A program made the translations under genes and the position numbers. DNA of 9,432 nucleotides from Nitrospirota bacterium (GTDB lineage: Bacteria; Nitrospinota_A; UBA7883; JACRGQ01), in the NCBI GenBank assembly GCA_024275775.1, contig JAJRYM010000082.1, positions 1 through 9,432 of the forward strand, in the 5' to 3' direction. The notes under the pieces are model-generated. The model made no database searches and had not been told where the DNA came from. It worked only from the letters and a program-made list of their open reading frames with translations. Positions 1-7,600 of this stretch are shown here, piece after piece (the first letter of the stretch is position 1; each line of letters starts with the position of its first letter).

Positions 1-1
1 C

Positions 2-904
2 ACGATGATATGTTCCGGCGAGGGCGGCATGCTTCCAGACGAAAGGGAAGAAGCCGGCGCGTACATCATCGAAATGGCTTCCGGCTATTTCGGCTGGACG
101 GAGGAGAACATAAAAAAAGCCGACGGCATCGAAATAAAAATGGGGCAAGCCGCCAAAGCCGGCATGGGCGGAATGCTTCCAGCCGGAAAAGTAACGAAGG
201 AAATCGCCGCCACAAGAGGGATAAGCGAGGGAGAGGATGCTATAAGCCCCTCACGGTTACCGGATATCGCCACTATCGCCGACCTGCGCAGGCGCGTAGA
301 AGAAATCAAGCGCATAAACGGGGGGAGGCCGGTCGGTATAAAAATGGCCGCTTCCCGGATTGAAGAGGATATCGCCTCGGCGCTTGAATGTTTTCCTGAT
401 TTCATAACGATCGACGGGAGAGGCGGGGCAACCGGCGCCGCGCCCAAGCACGTAAAGGACAATATCTGCGTTCCTACGCTGTACGCTCTTTCGCGCGCCA
501 GAAGATTTTTGGATAAAACCGGCGCGAAGGTGGAGCTTCTTGTGACCGGCGGGTTGAGAATGCCTTCGGACTTTGCCAAAGCCGCCGCCATGGGGGCGGA
601 CGCGGTTGCCTGCGCCACCGCTTCGCTGATGGCTATCGGATGCCAGCAGTACCGCGCCTGCCACACCGGCAAATGCCCCGTAGGCATCGCCACGCAGGAC
701 CCGGAACTCCGCAAAAGGCTGGATGTAAATATATCGGCCGAAAAACTGGCCAATTTCTTTAGGACTACGAAATACCAGCTTGCCGATTTCGCGCGAATAT
801 GCGGCCATTACGATATCCATTCCCTGTCGCTTGAAGATATGGCGGCTATGGACGGCGAAATAGCCCGCTATACCGGTATTCGGCATGTCGGTGAAACGGT
901 GTGA
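2..904 (+). CDS. gltB: Glutamate synthase large-subunit FMN domain protein (archaeal-type GltB), 5' end cut off by window
   Basis: This is the C-terminal part of the FMN-binding synthase domain of glutamate synthase, which makes glutamate from 2-oxoglutarate and ammonia (delivered from glutamine). The frame is open to the window edge, so the start is missing. Numbering from the Met at base 5: a glycine-rich GEGG segment lies near the N-terminus, a GIK lysine at K113, the loop DGRGGATGAAP at 137-147, a TGG phosphate-binding segment before the GADAVACATA stretch, and Cys213, Cys219 and Cys224 in a C-x5-C-x4-C arrangement that matches the 3Fe-4S ligands of the family. The loop form DGRGGATGAAP and the end soon after the cysteines fit the short, stand-alone archaeal-type form, which lacks the fused C-terminal GXGXG domain of the bacterial large subunit. 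Partner subunits would lie upstream, outside the window. A distant relative in the same FMN oxidoreductase family is possible but less likely. Confidence 0.9.
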   Translation, partial: TMICSGEGGMLPDEREEAGAYIIEMASGYFGWTEENIKKADGIEIKMGQAAKAGMGGMLPAGKVTKEIAATRGISEGEDAISPSRLPDIATIADLRRRVEEIKRINGGRPVGIKMAASRIEEDIASALECFPDFITIDGRGGATGAAPKHVKDNICVPTLYALSRARRFLDKTGAKVELLVTGGLRMPSDFAKAAAMGADAVACATASLMAIGCQQYRACHTGKCPVGIATQDPELRKRLDVNISAEKLANFFRTTKYQLADFARICGHYDIHSLSLEDMAAMDGEIARYTGIRHVGETV

Positions 905-979
905 TGGCAAAGTACTCAGTCGTGGACTGGACGGTCTCTTTAGGCGATTTTCATGCGGCATGTGTCGCTTCCGCCGACG

Positions 980-1008
980 TTGACAAAATCCCCTGCACTC
1001 TTTACTAT
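980..1008 (+). promoter_or_regulatory. Sigma70-type promoter upstream of the small ribbon-helix-helix locus
   Basis: TTGACA at 980-985 is a perfect -35 box. After exactly 17 bases comes TACTAT at 1003-1008, which matches four of six positions of the -10 consensus, including T1, A2, A5 and T6. Transcription would begin near 1015, about 43 bases before the ATG at 1058. The hit is in the gap just after the glutamate synthase gene, where a promoter for the next transcript is expected. Downstream addBA could be read from it as well. Confidence 0.7.
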
Positions 1009-1037
1009 TAAGTCAAAAGAGGGAAACAAAAATCCAC

Positions 1038-1050
1038 ATTTCCGGGAAAT
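1038..1050. promoter_or_regulatory. Perfect 13-base inverted repeat, candidate operator
   Basis: ATTTCC-G-GGAAAT is a perfect inverted repeat with 6-base arms around a single central base. It lies between the predicted transcription start (about 1015) and the ATG at 1058. The half-site GGGAAA occurs again at 1021-1026. Ribbon-helix-helix repressors often bind short inverted or tandem repeats next to their own promoters, and such a domain is encoded just downstream, so autoregulation is a reasonable inference. The repeat could instead act as a small RNA hairpin near the ribosome binding region. Confidence 0.4.
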
Positions 1051-1057
1051 TCTGAGT

Positions 1058-1468
1058 ATGGCAAATCAAGGCAGGAAAAATCTGCGCAGTAAGTCGCAAC
1101 AGCGCCCTTACGCAGGCAATGCAGGCGGGAACAGACCAAGACAGCACTCCGGCCCGCCGAGGTAGGTTTCCTCCAACTATCAGGTGGAGATGTTTCATCA
1201 CAGCAATAACCCGCACCCTTCCTCATCCCACGGCAGGGTACAGCCGAGCGCGCCCAACAGATTCAGCAGGGATCAGGACGGCGGAAGATGGGGCAAAAAT
1301 GAAGGCAGGAAGCCGACGGCGAGAAAAGGATACACCAACTGCACTTTTGAACTTAAAGACGAGCTTTACCGAAAATTCCAGGACAAACTTAAGGGATCTT
1401 CCAAAACACCCAAGGAAGTTATAAACCAGCTTATAAGCTTTTATAACATGGGCAAAATCAAGATTTGA
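1058..1468 (+). pseudogene. Small ribbon-helix-helix gene interrupted by an in-frame TAG
   Basis: Read from the ATG at 1058, this frame runs 35 codons to TAG (1163-1165). It then stays open in the same frame through 1468, giving 136 codons if the TAG is counted as a residue. Both sides of the stop have the same unusual composition, rich in Gly, Asn, Pro, Arg, Gln, Ser and His and probably disordered. The frame then leads into a folded ribbon-helix-helix-like C-terminus. The promoter at 980-1008 is placed to serve the 1058 start. The simplest reading is one gene whose glutamine codon CAG became TAG by one transition. Alternatives are a separate 35-residue leader peptide followed by an independent gene, programmed amber readthrough, or a base-call error. 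TAG is an ordinary stop in this DNA, since dxs also ends in TAG, so wholesale recoding is unlikely. Shine-Dalgarno support at 1058 is weak (GGGA about 10 bases upstream). Confidence 0.45.
1184..1468 (+). CDS. Ribbon-helix-helix-like small DNA-binding protein (if started after the TAG)
   Basis: This is the part of the small locus that can be translated without passing the TAG. Possible starts are GTG at 1184 (94 residues) or ATG at 1190 (92 residues). AGGTGG at 1182-1187 resembles a ribosome binding site but is only two bases from the ATG, so neither start is convincing. Numbering from GTG, residues 1-49 are low-complexity and basic (many Ser, Pro, His, Arg, Gly). Residues 50-92 look like a ribbon-helix-helix fold: a short strand with alternating hydrophobics (TNCTFEL), a first amphipathic helix (DELYRKFQDKL), a turn with SSKTP, and a second helix (KEVINQLISFY). 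This layout is typical of CopG/Arc/MetJ-type repressors, which bind DNA as dimers through the strand. The fold call rests on pattern only. The gene ends about 60 bases before addB and may regulate itself or its neighbours. Confidence 0.6.
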   Translation: MEMFHHSNNPHPSSSHGRVQPSAPNRFSRDQDGGRWGKNEGRKPTARKGYTNCTFELKDELYRKFQDKLKGSSKTPKEVINQLISFYNMGKIKI

Positions 1469-1492
1469 CCCGCGATTCCGTCTTCATACTAA
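1465..1492 (+). promoter_or_regulatory. Weak candidate promoter for addB
   Basis: TTGACC (1465-1470) matches five of six -35 bases and overlaps the stop codon of the ribbon-helix-helix gene. TACTAA (1487-1492) follows after 16 bases and matches only three of six -10 positions. It shares the TACTA core with the stronger promoter at 980-1008. Transcription would begin near 1499, about 34 bases before the addB start. It could be chance, with addBA read from the upstream promoter. Confidence 0.3.
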
Positions 1493-1532
1493 ACATTCCC
1501 AACAGCCGCCGCCTTTTCAACCCCGGTGAGTG

Positions 1533-4500
1533 ATGGCGCAATCTCTATATGTTTACCCCACCCGGCCGAGGGCTGAGGAGGAAATAGCCGAGAGGCTTGC
1601 GGCCTCCGGCAAGAAGGCCGATTTCTTCGGCGGGATTATCGGCATTGAGCGGCTTGAACAGTCGCTCATCGACGAACTCGCCGCCTCACAACCAATCTGC
1701 GAAGTTGAAAGATGGTTTTTTCTTAACGACGCCGTAGCATCCGCCGGCCCTTTCAGCCGAGGCCGGTATCTTTCAGGCCTTCTGGCCAGCGACGGTTTTG
1801 TAAGATCTGTCGGGGAGCTTGTCCAGCAGTTGAAACTCGGGCTCGTAACACCGGCCGACCTTGCGCGGATCAGCGGGTTTTCCCCAAAAAAGGAAAGATG
1901 GATACGGTCTATATTCCGCCGTTACGATCGTTCCCTTAAAAAACATTCCCTTTGCGATTCGGCCGATATTCGCATGGAGCTTATAAAGAAAATTGACGAT
2001 ATTGGGATAGTGCCTCGGTTCCTCTCCCGTTTCGAGGAAATACATTTTTTCGATATCTACCACTTCACCCCTTTCAGGTTCGAGCTTATCTATCAGATTG
2101 CCCGGTGGAAAAAGACGGTCATCCATTTTCCGTTGCCCGATGACAGAATAAAGGCGTTCAATTTCGTGGAGCGCAACATTCAGAAGTTTCAGAGTCTGGA
2201 AGACCGCGAGCGGAACATAGAGCTGGCGTTCGACGACGGATACAGCAGGCAGGATGAAAATCTTAAGACTTTCTCCCGCTTTGTTTTTTCGGAAAAACCG
2301 TGCGAGAGCGGCAAAGATATCGCCGGAAGCGTGGAAATAAAAAGGAACTCCAGCCGGTACAGAGAAATGGAAGAGGTCGCGGCCGCCATACTGGATAAAA
2401 GCAATGGCAACTGGTCGGATTTCTGCGTCGTGTTCAGAAACCTTGAGGAGTACGGCGTAATCGGCGAGGACGTTTTCCGCAGAGCCGGCATTCCGGTTTA
2501 TCTAAGGCGAGGGGTTCCGGTTGCAGGCAATCCGTATATACGCACACTTTTTACGGTTTTCAGGGCTGTCGATACGGGGTTCGATCTTGATGAAGTTTTA
2601 AAAATTGCCGTATCGGACTATTTCGATTTTCTGCCGGACGGCGTGGAAGCGTGCGACGTGGAAAATCTTCTGAAGGAAGCAGGTGTTATTAGCGGGCCCG
2701 CCGCAGTCTGGCGGCAAAGAATCGGCTCGATTGCCCCTAAAAAGAAGGTTTCACAAGAGATGCGTGCCGCTCTTAAAAAGATTCTCAGTTTTGTTGGGAA
2801 GCTGGAGAAAGTCGGCACGGCGCGCACGGCTGAGGAAACGATAAAACGGTTCAGAGCGGTCATGAAATTTCTCCCCCCAAAAATATTGCGTCAAAGCGAC
2901 CCGTTTTCCACGCGGGACCTCTACTGCATGGAAAGATTCGACGCGCTGATTGCGGAGATAGATGCCATTTTAAAAAAATACGGGCTGGCCGGTACGCGAT
3001 TCGACCTGCATGACCTGCGGTGGCTTCTCGTAAATTCTCTCGGCAACATTCCATCGCCCGACTGGGCCGACCGCAATCAGGTGCAGATATTGAACGTGCA
3101 CGAGCTGGCCGGGCGGAGGTTTCCGTACCTGTTTATATGCGGTCTCCATGACGGCGAATTTCCGCAAAGTACGCGGCAGGGCTCCATCCTCGCCGAGCGG
3201 GAGAAAAAGGAGTTCAACCGGCTTCATGCCGAAACGGTGCTACGGGAAATTCCACAGCGGAGAAGGGGCAGGCAGGTTTTCGGCAGGCTGGGCGAATCGT
3301 GGGAAGAGGAATCGTTTCTTTTTTATTTCGCTTCTCGTTCCGCCACGCGGCAACTGTTTCTTTCCTACAGCATCAGCGATCTTGACGGAAACGAACTGGG
3401 AAAATCTTCGTTTCTTGAAGATGTTCACGGCAATTTCCCGCAACTTGAGGAAAAATCAAGCGCGCCGGTGGCTATTGAAAAAGATTATCACGAACAGATA
3501 GACGGCGCGGCTAAAGAAGCCAAGCTGTTGCAGGATCTGTTCAGCCGCCCGGCCGAGGAGGCGGGCGCGCTGAAGGATTATTACGGCTATTTCGCGGGCA
3601 ATCCCGGTTCGGGCGAATCTTTTCGCCTTTCGTGCGAAAGAAGCAGGATAGAAAAAGAGCGCCGCCGCTTCTACCTTGAGCACGACCCGGAAAAAAGAAA
3701 AAGCGCTTCCAATCTTTTCACCGGCATAGCGGGATTTTTACCGCAACTGTCCGCGTTCTTCAAAGCCGCCATGAAAAGCGGGTATTCCCCCACATCATCT
3801 CTGGCACGGTACGCGAACTGTCCGTTCCAATATTTCATGTACAAGCCGATGGAGTGCGAACCGCCGGCCACTCCGCGCCCCGACCTTGAAAGCAGGGAAA
3901 AGGGAAGCCTGATTCACGAGATACTGGAAAAATATTACGGGGAAAAAACCGGAAGCGGCGCGAAAACGAAACCGGCTACCGAAAGCGAAAGAAAAAAGAG
4001 AATGCTCTCGGCGGCCGAGGCGGTTTTCAGGGCGAAAGAGGCGGAAAAAATGCCGCGCGACGAAGAGCTATGGAAAATAACGAAAGAACAGATTAAAAAA
4101 ACGCTGGGGCTCTTCGTAGCTCATGAAACCGCAGAACTGGCCGCCCGGCCGTTCGCGGTTCTTTTTACCGAGCTCAGTTTCGGCCCAAGAAAAGGTCTGC
4201 CGGTAAGCATAGAAGTGAACGGCAGGAATATAAATTTCAGCGGGCAGATAGACAGGGTTGATTACCTGCCCGACGAACAGTTGATACGAGTAATCGACTA
4301 CAAATATTCGGCCAACCTTACGCGGCTTAACCCGCTGTTGAAAGAAGAGAGTTTCGGGCAGGAATCCTTTCAGATGCCGGTTTACATGCTGGCGGCTCTT
4401 CATGCCGTGCTGGAAGGAAGGGATATGCCGAAAGTGAACGGAGCGGAGGCCGCCTATTTCAAGTTAAGGAAAGGCCCGCAAATGTCAAAACCGAAGGAGT

Positions 4501-4694
4501 CATTTTTTAAAGACGCGGGGTCTGCTGTGGCGCTGGAGCGGGTTGCCTGCACCGAGTTTGGAGAACGGGTGTATGAACAGATAACGCGGATGGAATCGGG
4601 CGAATTTCCCGTTACGCCGCGCGACTGCTCTTTCTGTCCGTTCCTAAGAGCCTGCCGATACCGTGAAGTCAGGAGCCCTGCATCAAATGAGTGA
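1533..4694 (+). CDS. addB: AddB-like subunit of the ATP-dependent helicase-nuclease (PD-(D/E)XK nuclease with Fe-S cysteines)
   Basis: AddB pairs with AddA to process double-strand breaks; its nuclease cuts one strand while AddA drives unwinding. Numbering from the ATG at 1533 (1053 residues; Bacillus AddB is about 1170), the N-terminal two thirds is a degenerate SF1 helicase fold with no Walker A lysine loop. The phrase FPYLFICGLHDGEFP at 530-544 is a strong AddB signature. The C-terminal nuclease shows His795 (GSLIHEIL), Asp907 (GQIDRVDY), Asp922 and Lys924 (VIDYKYS) and Gln947-x3-Tyr951, the RecB-family metal and catalytic set. Cys763 together with Cys1032, Cys1035 and Cys1041 (C-x2-C-x5-C) form the expected 4Fe-4S staple. 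The start could also be the GTG immediately before, at 1530; the only Shine-Dalgarno-like stretch, GGTGAG at 1525-1530, is very close to either. The stop overlaps the addA start, so the two are probably translated together. Confidence 0.9.
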   Translation: MAQSLYVYPTRPRAEEEIAERLAASGKKADFFGGIIGIERLEQSLIDELAASQPICEVERWFFLNDAVASAGPFSRGRYLSGLLASDGFVRSVGELVQQLKLGLVTPADLARISGFSPKKERWIRSIFRRYDRSLKKHSLCDSADIRMELIKKIDDIGIVPRFLSRFEEIHFFDIYHFTPFRFELIYQIARWKKTVIHFPLPDDRIKAFNFVERNIQKFQSLEDRERNIELAFDDGYSRQDENLKTFSRFVFSEKPCESGKDIAGSVEIKRNSSRYREMEEVAAAILDKSNGNWSDFCVVFRNLEEYGVIGEDVFRRAGIPVYLRRGVPVAGNPYIRTLFTVFRAVDTGFDLDEVLKIAVSDYFDFLPDGVEACDVENLLKEAGVISGPAAVWRQRIGSIAPKKKVSQEMRAALKKILSFVGKLEKVGTARTAEETIKRFRAVMKFLPPKILRQSDPFSTRDLYCMERFDALIAEIDAILKKYGLAGTRFDLHDLRWLLVNSLGNIPSPDWADRNQVQILNVHELAGRRFPYLFICGLHDGEFPQSTRQGSILAEREKKEFNRLHAETVLREIPQRRRGRQVFGRLGESWEEESFLFYFASRSATRQLFLSYSISDLDGNELGKSSFLEDVHGNFPQLEEKSSAPVAIEKDYHEQIDGAAKEAKLLQDLFSRPAEEAGALKDYYGYFAGNPGSGESFRLSCERSRIEKERRRFYLEHDPEKRKSASNLFTGIAGFLPQLSAFFKAAMKSGYSPTSSLARYANCPFQYFMYKPMECEPPATPRPDLESREKGSLIHEILEKYYGEKTGSGAKTKPATESERKKRMLSAAEAVFRAKEAEKMPRDEELWKITKEQIKKTLGLFVAHETAELAARPFAVLFTELSFGPRKGLPVSIEVNGRNINFSGQIDRVDYLPDEQLIRVIDYKYSANLTRLNPLLKEESFGQESFQMPVYMLAALHAVLEGRDMPKVNGAEAAYFKLRKGPQMSKPKESFFKDAGSAVALERVACTEFGERVYEQITRMESGEFPVTPRDCSFCPFLRACRYREVRSPASNE
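4671..4675 (+). promoter_or_regulatory. Ribosome binding site supporting the addA start at 4687
   Basis: AGGAG lies inside the last codons of addB, 11 bases before the ATG at 4687. The spacing is somewhat long but the match is the best in the area. It favours ATG 4687 over the upstream in-frame GTG at 4663, which has no comparable site at normal spacing. Confidence 0.45.
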
Positions 4695-7600
4695 CATAAC
4701 GGAAGAAATCATCGGTTACGCGGGCGACTGCTGTGTGCGCGCCTCGGCGGGAACCGGAAAAACCTACCTACTGGTAGAAAGATTTATCCGCCTGCTAAAA
4801 ACTAAAAACGAGGAAGGATGTTTCCTGAAACCTGAGAATATCCTTGCCCTTACCTTCTCTGAGAAGGGGGCCGAAGAGATGCGCAGGCGCATCACCGCGC
4901 GGATAACGGAAGAAATCACAAAAATAAACGATAATCCAGGCGGAAAAGAAGCCGCCAAGCTGGCGAAACATTTTCTTTACTGCAGAAGGCGGATATCGCA
5001 GGCCTATATCTCCACAATCCATTCCTTCTGCGCCCGCGTATTGCGGGAAAACCCCATCGAGGCCGGGATAGACCCGCATTTTGAAATACTCGACGCGCCG
5101 CGCTCTGCCGCTCTTCAGAAAAAAGCCCTCGAACAGTTTCTTCTTGCGGGGCTCCGTTCGCGCGACACCGCCATACTGCGGCTTGCCTACAGGTACGGAT
5201 TCGACTCCGATTTCAGGTACGACAACTCCCTTGTAAATATCGTCGAAGCATTAAGACCTCTCATCCGGGCCGCCGGGATTTCCGATTCTAAGGAACTGCT
5301 TTCGGAATACCGTAAAACATTGCGGGGCGCGGCGGAAAAACTATCCTTACTGAAAACAACGGCCATGGAGAACCTCGCCTCTCTCGAAACAGCGGCCACG
5401 ACCGAGAAAAGGATGGAAAAATTCCACTGTCTCGAAAAAGATATCCCGTTGCTTAACCCCAAAGCCGATCTCCGCGACGGCAGAGCCGTTTCACTGCTGA
5501 ACATGCTCGTTGCATGCACTAAAAACTGGAGATTGAAAGGAGATGACGATTTGACACTTGGCAATGTCAAAACCGCTCTGGAAGAGTACCGAGGGCTGAT
5601 TGTCTCCTCCATGGCATCCGAAAGCGCGGAGCAGGTGTGCGGCCTCCTGTACCGCTTCCACCGCTACATGGAAACCGATGTGAAGGGGAAAGGCAGGCTC
5701 GATTTCGACGACCTGCAGGAAATAACGCTCCAGCTGTTCCGCCGCAACAGGGCGGTAAAAGCGATTTACAGGGAAACTTTCTCCCATCTGCTCGTGGATG
5801 AATACCAGGACCTTAACGGCATCCAGAAAAAGATTCTCGACCAGCTGGCCCCCGCCGGAGAAGGGCGGCTTTTTATAGTTGGGGACGCCAAGCAGGCGAT
5901 ATACGGTTTCCGCGGCGGGGATTTCCAGCTTTTTGAAGATGCCGCCGGGCAAATTGAAAAAGGCGGCGGGAAAGTTTTTCAAATAAACATCAATCGCCGG
6001 GCAAACGTCGGGATTATCGATTTCGCCAACCGGCTTTTCGGAAAACATCATAAGAAAATATTCAAATCGGAAGACGCAAGCGGGCCGCTTCGCCCTCCCT
6101 CGCCGATACCGCCGGTTGAGCGTATTTCAATCGAGGCGGAAAATCTGAAAGCCGACGACTGCCGGTACGCGGAAGCCGACCTGATCGCTTCACGCATTCA
6201 GGGGATAATCGACGAAGGGATGGAAATAGAGGAAAACGGCCAAACCCGCCCGGCGCGGTTCGGGGACGTGGCCATCCTGTTCCGAAAATTTACCATTCTG
6301 CCCATATATGAATCGGCGCTCAATCGCGCGGGAATACGGCACGTTATACACAAAGGCGAGGGATTTTATCAGAGTCAGGAGGTGGCGGAACTGATTTCAA
6401 TTCTTCTTTATCTCGATAATCCTGCCGATACCGTCTCATGGGTGGCGGCAATCCGCTCCCCCTACTGCGGATGTTCCGACGCAACGCTTTTGAAGCTCAG
6501 AAAAAGGCCGGACGGCCGGATTATGGAACCTGCGGCATACCTGCGCAGACCGGAGGCTCCGCCGGACGTGACGAACGATCTGGAACGGCAAAAATTCGCA
6601 GAGTTCATGGAATGGTTTGTTCCGCTTGCTAAAGCCAAAGACAGAATGAACGTATCGGAAATTATAGAGACCGTTCTGGATAAAAGCCGTATAAGCGGCA
6701 TTCTCGGCGCCCAGCCCGGCGGCCTGCAGAAAGTGGCCAACGTCTTGAAATTTATCGAAACGGCGCGGGTAATGGAGCGGGAATCGGGAATCACGCTGAA
6801 GAATTTCGTCAAACGAATGTCCGACCTGTACGAAAGCGGGGCGCGTGAACCGCAGGCGCTTATAGCTTCCGAAGAGCCGCATGCTGTGAAGATAATGACT
6901 ATCCATCAGAGCAAGGGGCTGGAATTTCCCATCGTATTTCTGGCGGACGTCGATTCGGGCGTGGCCGCTTTCAGAGGAAGTGCGGCATTTAATTCGAGGC
7001 GGGGGGTTGCCGTAAGGCACGTCGATACCGATTCGCTGGAAACCTGCGAGGGCAAGGTTTTTCAGGAAATCAAACAGGCAAACGCGGAAAAAGCGCAAGC
7101 CGACGCATCCCGGCTTTTCTACGTAGCCTGCACAAGGGCGCGGGACAGGCTGGTGATAAGCGGAGCCGAAATGAAACGGGGAAGCTCCGGTTTCGCGGAG
7201 CAGGCGAATAAAGTGCACAGCGAATCTCCGGAACTTTTTTACGAACCGCCGGCCGGCGGCGCCGTTCCCGACGCGAAAGAAGATGAAAAATGCGCTTACG
7301 ATATTCTGTCGCAAACTCCGCAGACCTATGACGCAAAGAAGCCGCCTGCCGTAGAAAGAATTTCCGAAAAACCGGCCGAAACCGGCCGGAAACTTTTCTT
7401 CAGCGTAAGCTCCATCACGGCCTTCGCAAGATGCCCGCACGAATACTTTTTCGGCCGGTTGTGCGGCATTGCGCCTCCGGGAAAAAGCGGTGGGGCGCCG
7501 AACAAAAAAGGCCGGAATAATATTGAAACCGGCGCGGGGGTTCACGCGGCGCTGGAGCGGGCGGATTTCGCATCCGATAAAACAAGGTATCTCGCGTGCG

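Noticed and set aside
917..929. CAGTC-GTG-GACTG hairpin just after the glutamate synthase gene, as a terminator
   Set aside because: The stem is only five or six pairs with a three-base loop, and no T-run follows closely.
257..961. Long minus-strand frame opposite the glutamate synthase gene
   Set aside because: The opposite strand has conserved FMN and iron-sulfur motifs; the antisense translation has no recognisable domain.
971..984. GTCG-CGAC short inverted repeat before the -35 box
   Set aside because: The arms are only four bases, which is easily chance in this composition.
904..1011. 35-codon reading frame starting in a TGATG overlap with the glutamate synthase stop
   Set aside because: It has no ribosome binding site and no recognisable motif, and its 3' end contains the promoter hexamers at 980-1008. 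The overlap alone is weak evidence for a gene.
1119..1424. 101-codon plus-strand frame overlapping the small ribbon-helix-helix locus
   Set aside because: It reads the same DNA in another phase, with a Thr/Arg-rich product and no domain; the other phase gives a plausible fold.
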